Shown piece by piece: positions 59,001 to 64,000 of a DNA stretch of 64,000 bases. The notes beneath the pieces were generated by a model. That model worked only from the letters and a program-made list of their open reading frames with translations. It did no database searches and was not told the origin of the DNA. A program made the translations under genes and the position numbers. The DNA comes from Methylobacter psychrophilus. Lineage in GTDB: Bacteria > Pseudomonadota > Gammaproteobacteria > Methylococcales > Methylomonadaceae. The stretch lies in contig NZ_JAOEGU010000013.1 in the NCBI RefSeq assembly GCF_025583945.1, forward strand, positions 1 to 64,000, in the 5' to 3' direction. Within the stretch, counting starts at the first letter, position 1. The number at the start of each line of letters is the position of its first letter.

Positions 59001-59376
59001 CTTTATCGCCGCTGATGACGTTAGCCCAAAACAACACGTGGATATTCAGGCTGCCGCGCAGAAATGGATAGATTCTTCCATTTCCAAAACTGCCAACGTG
59101 CCCACTGATTTTCCTTACGAAGAGTTTAAGTCTATTTACGAATATGCTTATGACAAAGGCTTGAAAGGCTGCACCACGTTCCGCTTTAACCCTGAAGTTT
59201 TTCAAGGCGTACTCGTTAAGGAATCTGATCTGGAAAATACCACCTACCAATTTACCCTTGAAGACGGTGAAGTAATAGAGCTAAAAGGTAATGACGAAGT
59301 TGAATATGATGGCGAAATGCACAGTGCAGCAAATTTATTTGATGCCTTAAAAGAAGGCTATTACGGTAAATTTTAA
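56095..59376 (+). CDS. nrdJ: Adenosylcobalamin-dependent ribonucleotide reductase (class II), intein-containing
   Basis: The host protein matches class II reductase: IPFQDASMDIWDTKYRLKSK at the start, first redox Cys in STINCTVSGTI, KAGCGIGYEFSTLRP, catalytic NPC-GEQPLPPYGSC, and SIAPTGTISLSLANNASNGIEPSF. A 377-residue intein interrupts it at NP|C, directly before the catalytic thiyl Cys, so only spliced protein (about 716 residues) can work. It makes deoxynucleotides using B12 without needing oxygen. I prefer ATG 56095 because AGGAA precedes it. The in-frame ATG 56047 would add 16 residues outside the family's usual start. An NrdR box lies upstream and nrdJb downstream. Confidence 0.95.
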   Translation: MSAHLHAIANTVTEIPFQDASMDIWDTKYRLKSKDGVALDGSIDETYQRVAKALSGVEKGKNKQEQYYKEFLWALRQGVIPAGRIISNAGALAHKPATSTINCTVSGTIADSMDDILGKVHEAGLTLKAGCGIGYEFSTLRPKDAYVSGAGAYTSGPLSFMDIYDKMCFTVSSAGGRRGAQMATFDIGHPDVVEFIRAKRENGRLRQFNLSLLITTEFMQAVKNDLPWPLSFPVTEKEVQLDKLDLTDKTKILWRELPATDGYVINNDGLIACKITKTIPARRLWDIIMSSTYDYAEPGFILIDKVNEMNNNWFCEKIRATNPCVTGDTWVQTEQGPRQINAILGEQISVLVDGKLHQSGIEGFFKTATKNVLSLKTKEGFNLRLTNDHQVRKITRLDRYNLETEWCAADQLNAGDQVLLNDHRQHAHWKGKYSENQGYLVGLLIGDGTLKEDKAVLSVWKSAQVMNSDINLLNSGVDAIMDKVMTATAEFTTRSDFKGWSEIAGRNEYRLSFSGLKTLAEELGMSPGNKCISAQIETASSDFYRGFLQGFFDADGSVQGTQNKGVSVRLAQSDLPRLEAVQRMLLRLGINSTIYRNRRPAGITKLPDGKGGVADYKISPQHELVISGYNLAVYQKTINFTDSNKAAQLELALKNYRRLLNRERFTATIESITPDGYEDVFDIQVPGINTFDANGLHAHNCGEQPLPPYGSCLLGSINLTRFVKKPFTKDAHFDWETYRKAINIFTRMLDNVVEINGLPLPQQREEIVSKRRHGMGYLGLGSTVTMLGMKYGDSPSVDFTEEVTKVLAVEGWKAGLSLAKEKGPAPIMEQLFSVSGEMLHKRPEMIADGYKVGDEVPGKLLLAKYSRYMQQLAKEEPELISDLIETGARFSHHSSIAPTGTISLSLANNASNGIEPSFAHHYSRNVIRAGKKSKEKIDVFSFELLAYREMINANAMPYSENVEQQLPDYFIAADDVSPKQHVDIQAAAQKWIDSSISKTANVPTDFPYEEFKSIYEYAYDKGLKGCTTFRFNPEVFQGVLVKESDLENTTYQFTLEDGEVIELKGNDEVEYDGEMHSAANLFDALKEGYYGKF
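57064..58194 (+). other. Intein with LAGLIDADG homing endonuclease in NrdJ
   Basis: The 377-residue intein begins with Cys (CVTGDTWVQTEQGPRQI, splice block A) and has block B TNDHQVRK. Both dodecapeptide motifs are visible (GYLVGLLIGDGTL and FLQGFFDADGSV). It ends GLHAHN before the extein Cys (block G, penultimate His plus Asn). All splicing residues and the acidic endonuclease residues (Asp in each motif) are intact. The insertion site is the same catalytic-Cys position used by other reductase inteins. Confidence 0.96.
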
Positions 59377-59385
59377 TCCCTTGTC

Positions 59386-59409
59386 AGGGCAATCTCTTAT
59401 TATTGCCCT
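59386..59409 (+). promoter_or_regulatory. Stem-loop between nrdJ and nrdJb
   Basis: AGGGCAAT and ATTGCCCT form a perfect 8-bp stem with an 8-base loop in the 62-base gap. No U-run follows, so it is not a convincing terminator. It may adjust the relative expression of the two genes. Confidence 0.55.
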
Positions 59410-59438
59410 AACTGCACAGAACCTATCAGGAAAAGATC

Positions 59439-60137
59439 ATGGCATACGCAATCAACAAAAAAATTATTAGCTACAAAGTTATCAGCAACGAAGACAAAAT
59501 CAACGCAGAACAAGCTAAAGCCGAAGCTCAACTACAAGACCGCGAAAGCATGCATGAAAATGTAGCGCGTCCTGAAATCCTGTTTGGCTCAACTTACAAG
59601 ATCAAAACCCCGCAATCAGAGCATGCGATGTATATCACTATCAATGATATGATTTTGAATATGGATACCGAGTACGAAGAACGCCGCCCGTATGAAGTAT
59701 TTATTAACTCCAAAAACATGGAACATTTTCAGTGGGTACTGGCGCTGACCCGGGTTATCTCGGCTGTATTTCGTAAAGGCGGTGATTCCTGCTTTCTGGT
59801 TGAAGAACTTAAATCGGTTTTTGATCCCAAAGGCGGATACTTTAAAAAAGGCGGTGTCTTTATGCCTTCATTAGTCGCCGAGATTGGCTGTACCATTGAA
59901 CAACATCTCAAGAAAATCGGCATGCTCCAAACCCATGATATGGATACTCATCAAAAAAAATTCCTGGCCGCCAAACGCAAGGAATTTGAAGCCATCCATA
60001 ACGATACCTCAACGCTGGACGAATCCGGCAGCTTCCCCGCCAAAGCCCTGCTCTGCGGAAAATGCCAAACCAAAGCCCTGGTGTTAATGGATGGCTGCAT
60101 GACCTGTTTGAATTGTGGCGATAGTAAGTGTGGGTGA
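59439..60137 (+). CDS. nrdJb: NrdJb, C-terminal partner of the class II reductase
   Basis: The 232-residue protein has the TSCPD-like core (NMDTEYEERRPYEVFINSKNMEHFQWVLALTRVISAVFRKGGD, LVEELKSVFDPKGGYF) of the split NrdJb. At the C-terminus are two CxxC pairs (LLCGKCQTKALVLMDGCMTCLNCGDSKCG), probably zinc-binding and including the redox-active Cys that re-reduce the active site. In Pseudomonas the same pair is called NrdJa/NrdJb. Its position 62 bases after nrdJ supports a joint complex. Confidence 0.88.
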   Translation: MAYAINKKIISYKVISNEDKINAEQAKAEAQLQDRESMHENVARPEILFGSTYKIKTPQSEHAMYITINDMILNMDTEYEERRPYEVFINSKNMEHFQWVLALTRVISAVFRKGGDSCFLVEELKSVFDPKGGYFKKGGVFMPSLVAEIGCTIEQHLKKIGMLQTHDMDTHQKKFLAAKRKEFEAIHNDTSTLDESGSFPAKALLCGKCQTKALVLMDGCMTCLNCGDSKCG

Positions 60138-60228
60138 TATGTAGTACGGATGCCAGTTGTCGGTCGTTTTGTGGCTAAAAATCTGGGGACTTCGCCTTGG
60201 GAGTTATAACTACTTATTAGGATCTTAA

Positions 60229-60909
60229 ATGGACGAAGAACAGATTATACGAAATGAATTATTTAAGAAATACCGAGAAGATGTTTTAAATCGTCAGCTT
60301 TCGAACACTGAGAACTACGACAAAGCCGTTCTTTCTCTAGGTACGACCTTTTTAGGGTTTTCCTTGGCTTTCTTAAAAGACTTTGTCTCATATAAAGATG
60401 CAATATATGCCCCACTTCTGCCAACGTCATGGGTGCTATTTTGCCTGTCAATCATAGCAACAATAGCGTCGTTTTTTATAAGCAAAATAGGCCTTTCCAC
60501 CCAATTGCAATACGCTGAAAAATACTACTTAGAGAATAATTTATCTTATCTGACAAAAAAGAATCATGCAGCAGCCTTGACGGACACGGCAAACTATTTT
60601 TCCGCCTTGTCATTTATATTGGCAGTTATCACAACCATAATTTTTGTAGTCATCAACCTTGTAAACGGAGTCAACATGTCTGAGAAAAAAACAAATGGGA
60701 TTGCCACCCTAGATGGAGCCTCAATTCCTAGTATGCAAAGCTTCGGTGGTTTTGGTTTAGCAACACTTGGCGCCGAAATCCCGGTTATGCAACTTGCTCC
60801 TGTGACTGCTCCGCCTGTAACCACGCAGCCAGTATCAAGTCTACAATCAGGTTCCAATTTACAAAGTTCAGTTGGTACTATCAATGGTGGATTGGAATAC
60901 ACCAGGTAG
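60229..60909 (+). CDS. Membrane protein with Pro/Ser/Gly-rich tail, unknown function
   Basis: Residues 1-35 are charged and helical. Two to three membrane helices follow (about 42-58, 64-86, 128-148). The last ~75 residues are low-complexity (GIATLDGASIPSMQSFGG ... APPVTTQPVSSLQSGSNLQSS). I do not recognise a family. The layout, an N-terminal helix then paired membrane helices, resembles small membrane-effector proteins of several defence systems, but there is no partner gene and I do not claim that. Its stop overlaps the left REP pair of the RAYT element. Confidence 0.6.
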   Translation: MDEEQIIRNELFKKYREDVLNRQLSNTENYDKAVLSLGTTFLGFSLAFLKDFVSYKDAIYAPLLPTSWVLFCLSIIATIASFFISKIGLSTQLQYAEKYYLENNLSYLTKKNHAAALTDTANYFSALSFILAVITTIIFVVINLVNGVNMSEKKTNGIATLDGASIPSMQSFGGFGLATLGAEIPVMQLAPVTAPPVTTQPVSSLQSGSNLQSSVGTINGGLEYTR

Positions 60910-60993
60910 CCTGTAGGGTACGCACTGCGTACCTTTTAAGAGCTTGAATAACGGAACGCTTTAAAATGGTACGCGATGCGTACCCTACGGTGG
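60907..60993. repeat. REP pair, left of the RAYT gene
   Basis: tagcctgtagggtacgca followed by ctgcgtacc and, inverted, ggtacgcgatgcgtacccta form two hairpins head to head (BIME-like). The unit is nearly identical to the right copy at 61632-61720, in the same orientation. Confidence 0.88.
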
Positions 60994-61025
60994 TTTCGCC
61001 GTTGCAATATTTTTCGGAGGTTGTT

Positions 61026-61586
61026 TTGTCTGATTATCGCCGCTGTTATGTGCCGGGTGGATCGTATTTCTTTACGGTGGTTACTGAACGACGTGCGGAC
61101 ATTTTGGCAAATGATTTGGCTCAGGATTGTCTGAGGGATGCTATCCGTTATTGCCAACAACAGCTACCGTTTCGTGTCGATGCAATAGTAATATTGCCTG
61201 ATCATATTCATGCCATCTGGACGTTGCCGCCGGATAACTGCGATTATTCCAAACGTTGGGGCATCATTAAAAAACACTTCACTCAAACCTGGCTGGCCTT
61301 GGGCGGCGCTGAACAATCGGTGACTGCTTCACGTCTACGCTACCGAAGGCGCGGTGTTTGGCAACGGCGTTTTTGGGAACATGCTCTGCGCGATGAACGC
61401 GACTACCAAAACCACTTCAATTACCTGCATTTCAATCCGGTAAAACACGGTTTGGTTAAAAAGGTGGTGGATTGGCCTTATTCTTCATTTCACCGCTGGG
61501 TAGAAAAAGGCGTTTATTCTGTCAATTGGGGTTTGCCCCCTGAAGACCACTTCTTTCTAAATCATGTTCAATGCTTTGGTGAATAA
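61026..61586 (+). CDS. REP-associated tyrosine transposase (RAYT, Y1_Tnp)
   Basis: The start LSDYRRCYVPGGSYFFTVVTERR and the HUH motif PDHIHAIW (His-x-His) with a Tyr in HFNYLHFNPVKHGLV identify a RAYT, a single-strand nuclease thought to spread REP sequences. I set the start at TTG 61026: CGGAGG lies five bases before it, and the upstream ATG (60966) is inside the left REP. The protein is then 186 residues, typical for the family. Matching REP pairs lie on both sides. Confidence 0.92.
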   Translation: MSDYRRCYVPGGSYFFTVVTERRADILANDLAQDCLRDAIRYCQQQLPFRVDAIVILPDHIHAIWTLPPDNCDYSKRWGIIKKHFTQTWLALGGAEQSVTASRLRYRRRGVWQRRFWEHALRDERDYQNHFNYLHFNPVKHGLVKKVVDWPYSSFHRWVEKGVYSVNWGLPPEDHFFLNHVQCFGE

Positions 61587-61631
61587 CGGGTAGGATAACT
61601 TTCTGAGAATTGATTCACTTCTACTTAAAAA

Positions 61632-61720
61632 TAGCCTGTAGGGTACGCATCGCGTACCTTTTAAGAGCTTGAATAACGAAACACTTTGAAAAAGCGTACG
61701 CGATGCGTACCCTACGGTGC
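61632..61720. repeat. REP pair, right of the RAYT gene
   Basis: tagcctgtagggtacgca, tcgcgtacc, then gcgtacgcgatgcgtaccct repeat the left REP pair with only a few changes. The middle 'ttttaagagcttgaataacg' is the same in both copies. Confidence 0.88.
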
Positions 61721-61729
61721 TACGAGCAA

Positions 61730-62179
61730 TCAATGATCACCACGATTAATATTGAGTTGTTGCTCAATACCTACGGTTAAATTATAACCTGCGTCATTGA
61801 ATAGATCGCCGGTAAAAAATAAATGCATATCTATAATCCAGGCAACTTTTTTTACCTTGTTGTTTTCTATAACAATGACTGCAAGCTTATGATTGTTATC
61901 AACAATCTGCTCAACAATTGTTTTTGGGTTAGTAGGGTCTTCTTTTAGCGCACCAGTTACAATAAATTGTGCAGATTCCATTGTCAGCACTGGTTGTGTA
62001 GCAGATTGCTCAGCATTTTTTGCATTTTCAAGTGACTGCGCGTCAAAATAGCCAATGTCATAGACAATCTTAAATGTCAGAACAATCAAAATCGCGCCAC
62101 CAAAAACAGACAAGCCAATTTTTAATCGCCGTCTAACGCGAGGATTTGAGAGTCTTTTTATAATAACGCGAATTTTCAT
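61730..62179 (-). CDS. Single-pass membrane protein, unknown function
   Basis: A basic N-terminus (RVIIKRLSNPRVRRRLK) and one membrane helix (IGLSVFGGAILIVLTFKIVYDIGY) anchor a ~100-residue periplasmic-type domain. The latter half (VLTMESAQFIVTGALKED, then HLFFTGDLFNDAGYNLTVGIEQQ) faintly recalls the N-terminal part of periplasmic thiol-disulfide isomerases, but no CxxC is present. I do not assign a function. It ends about 10 bases from the right REP pair. Confidence 0.6.
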   Translation of the reverse strand: MKIRVIIKRLSNPRVRRRLKIGLSVFGGAILIVLTFKIVYDIGYFDAQSLENAKNAEQSATQPVLTMESAQFIVTGALKEDPTNPKTIVEQIVDNNHKLAVIVIENNKVKKVAWIIDMHLFFTGDLFNDAGYNLTVGIEQQLNINRGDH

Positions 62180-62585
62180 GTTTTTATTATCGCATTACCC
62201 ACGGTATTTCACATCAATACTTCGGGTAGTTTTTTACTTTGAATAAAATGGCATGTTTTTATGATGGTTCCATCGTCTGTTCGATTTTGTTGCCTTCAAT
62301 CTGCTAAGCTTACAAGACTTGCCCGATTATGACGAATCGTTAGTAATGGCCGCTGACGACTATTCCATCAACCGGATTTATTCGCAGTGCAAGACCACCG
62401 TAAATACGTTTCAATAATATGGCGTTAATATCTGTCCTCGATCAATACCGGGATTACGTTGACAGGACACCCTAAAAACCATGAAAATTGATGTCGTTAA
62501 AAACACCGCATACGAGTCGTCCCAATCGGGATGCCAAATTTTTTTATGCCTTATGCCAAACAAGGCCAACCCTGTGGATAGAGCA
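62180..62585. other. Intergenic region, nothing recognised
   Basis: About 400 bases upstream of the DUF1566 gene. An in-frame ATG at 62481 could lengthen that protein by 35 residues, but those residues look unlike a signal peptide. No repeat or RNA gene is seen. Confidence 0.5.
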
Positions 62586-63020
62586 ATGAGTAGATTTAAA
62601 CAAATGATGGTAATGGCTTCGCTGGTTGCCGGAATGCTAGTGAGCATAGGTGCCTCTATAGCAGGTAGCGTGGCTGCTGTAGGAGAAATCGGGCCTTATG
62701 GCGGGATAATCTATTATGTCGATAGTTCCGGCGCACATGGTTTGGAAGCGAAAACCACCGATGAAACCAAGTTACTCAGTTGGAATGAAGCCGTTATCGC
62801 GGCCAGCGCTTATGGGGACGACTGGCATTTACCGACAAAAACCGAATTGAAAATACTCTACGAACACAAAAATAGTGTGGGTGCTTTTGCCAAAGATGAT
62901 TATTGGAGCTTAACAGAACTCGATAGCAACAGCGCGTGGATACAAGGCTTCGGCAATGGTGATCAGGATCGTTACAACAAATATAGCCGGCTAAGTGTGC
63001 GTGCTGTTCGGGCTTTTTGA
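62586..63020 (+). CDS. Secreted DUF1566 protein
   Basis: A signal peptide (FKQMMVMASLVAGMLVSIGASIAG) precedes a DUF1566 domain: GEIGPYGGIIYYVDSSGAHGLEA, SWNEAVIAASAYGDDWHLPTKTELKILYEHK, and DYWSLTELDSNSAW then SVRAVRAF. Such C-type-lectin-like domains are often surface-exposed. I chose the ATG at 62586 because it gives a normal signal peptide. The upstream ATG at 62481 is possible but weaker. No neighbour clarifies its role. Confidence 0.78.
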   Translation: MSRFKQMMVMASLVAGMLVSIGASIAGSVAAVGEIGPYGGIIYYVDSSGAHGLEAKTTDETKLLSWNEAVIAASAYGDDWHLPTKTELKILYEHKNSVGAFAKDDYWSLTELDSNSAWIQGFGNGDQDRYNKYSRLSVRAVRAF

Positions 63021-63464
63021 TTTGTATTTTTCATAAGACAATCAATGTTGTATAGGTAAGCAAGGCGGACACTGGAAATCAACTACATTGAGATTTCTGA
63101 TCGTCAGCCAAATAGATAGCTGGGGGAGTGGAAAAATTGCGTAGTCGTACACTCGCTAATTAGACCACTCCGTTTCCAGAAACTTATCCATTGCCCAAAG
63201 CCTTTACCTGTTGCCGACTGCAAAGGATTAACGGTCGTCTTCTCATCGACGTGCCTCTTATTCCCAACCTACAGTTATAAAACAGATTAACCCAACAAAA
63301 ACGCCCGCCAGCAGGAAAAACGCCCACCAAGGACCTAAGGAAGAACGTCTTAAGTTGTGTCGCGCTTGCACTCTTGTCTCTTCGGTTCCCATTTGCATGG
63401 GATACCGGAAACTTGCTTACACACTGTCACCATCGTTGATATATTTATCGAGAATCTCCATCGA
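63021..63464. other. Intergenic region, nothing recognised
   Basis: About 440 bases between convergent genes. I see no convincing terminator, repeat or coding sequence. Confidence 0.5.
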
Positions 63465-64000
63465 TTATGGAACCAACGAGATAGCAATAGCCGCTTCCTG
63501 AGCAAAAATATCATGAACAGCCTTAGTTGGATGAATGCCATCCCAAAATAAGAACGTATCAGGAGTCTTACAGGTAAACGGCGGAATGTTTGGAGTTAAA
63601 CATGGAGCATTGACATTAGTTAAACCGAAGCTTTGCGGAGAATTATATAAATCATCGGTTTTTTGATAAGTATTGAGTTTAGCAATTTGAAACCCCGATA
63701 ACCGTGCTATAAGATCATCAAGGCCTGTATTAAACTCCACTGTTAGTGATCTGGCAGTTGTGGTTGGTACCACCAGAGGGCAAAGAGGATTCACCGGCAA
63801 TGCTTTCACCGACGGTAACAGTGCAAGGTCAGGGACATTTACGACGAGAAACTTTTGCGCCCCCAGGGCAAGCAAGTAATTTAAACTCTGACTGATGCTT
63901 TCAACGGCTTCGGCGATAATTCCTTCTGCAGCGAGTGTATTACATCCGTACACGGCTACTATCAGGGCATCACGAACATCGTTGCTACCCATCTCCATAA
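63465..64000 (-). CDS. GDSL-type lipase/esterase (partial, N-terminus outside window)
   Basis: The frame is open to the right edge. The visible part has the block III MGSNDVRDAL (the Asn that helps form the oxyanion hole) and the block V catalytic pair in FWDGIHPTKAVHDIFAQEA (Asp and His). The nucleophile GDSL Ser would lie beyond 64000. The VVNVPDLALLPSVK stretch is typical of the esterase/thermolabile haemolysin group. It probably hydrolyses lipids or acyl esters outside the cytoplasm, but the signal peptide is not visible. The ATG near 63998 is likely internal. Confidence 0.85.
   Translation of the reverse strand, partial: MEMGSNDVRDALIVAVYGCNTLAAEGIIAEAVESISQSLNYLLALGAQKFLVVNVPDLALLPSVKALPVNPLCPLVVPTTTARSLTVEFNTGLDDLIARLSGFQIAKLNTYQKTDDLYNSPQSFGLTNVNAPCLTPNIPPFTCKTPDTFLFWDGIHPTKAVHDIFAQEAAIAISLVP

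Noticed and set aside
60966-61025. Upstream ATG start of the RAYT gene
   Set aside because: It falls in the left REP pair; TTG 61026 has CGGAGG before it and matches the family's usual N-terminus.

Overview
The window looks like chromosomal DNA of a gammaproteobacterium. RadA, RlmJ, an N-ATPase operon, a class II ribonucleotide reductase with a split NrdJb partner, and abundant small palindromic repeats would suit a methanotroph of the order Methylococcales (Methylobacter-like). That placement is inference: there is no rRNA or methane-oxidation gene here to settle it. I see no rRNA, tRNA or CRISPR array.

Region 1-19.2 kb (minus strand) is a two-partner secretion locus. A TpsB/FhaC-type outer-membrane transporter (17350-19161) is followed by a SapC-family protein with an added signal peptide (16109-17080). 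Next comes an enormous filamentous-haemagglutinin-like TpsA adhesin, whose reading frame runs from 16045 off the left edge (more than 5,340 codons). The adhesin has an extended signal peptide, a TPS domain with an NPSG motif, a nested tandem-repeat block and YDG/MBG-type repeats. Two related ~140-bp elements with CTGTCCGAGAATA ends flank the tpsB gene.

Region 19.8-32 kb is a loose set of accessory genes: a 7TM-DISM diguanylate cyclase, a Trp-rich membrane protein, a GH17 glucanase-like secreted protein between two copies of a dispersed palindromic element, a HAF-repeat secreted protein, a Nif11-domain/DUF4407 membrane coiled-coil fusion, a small four-helix membrane protein and a COG2509-type FAD oxidoreductase.

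Region 32-41.6 kb holds a small periplasmic protein, an RMND1/DUF155 protein, RlmJ, a glycolipid-type cluster (GtrA, ChbG/HpnK deacetylase, GT2, GT39), a cytidylate-kinase-like protein with a ParB-like tail, and RadA.

Region 41.6-48.3 kb (minus strand) is an N-ATPase operon in the order atpD-atpC-[two repeat elements]-atpQ-atpB-atpE-atpF-atpA-atpG. No atpR is visible and the alpha-subunit P-loop is degenerate. It is followed divergently by an ABC exporter (48.4-50.2 kb).

Region 50.3-55.7 kb has a hybrid histidine kinase gene split by a 248-bp element (17-bp perfect terminal inverted repeats, 9-bp target duplication), then PPK2 and a SulP transporter. Region 55.9-60.1 kb carries an NrdR box, nrdJ with a 377-residue LAGLIDADG intein placed directly before the catalytic Cys, and nrdJb. 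The right end has a RAYT transposase between two matching REP pairs, a DUF1566 protein, and a GDSL hydrolase gene cut by the window edge.

The most unusual items are the clean insertion in the kinase gene, the N-ATPase lacking atpR with an altered alpha P-loop and repeat insertions, the Nif11-DUF4407 fusion, and SapC inside a two-partner secretion locus.
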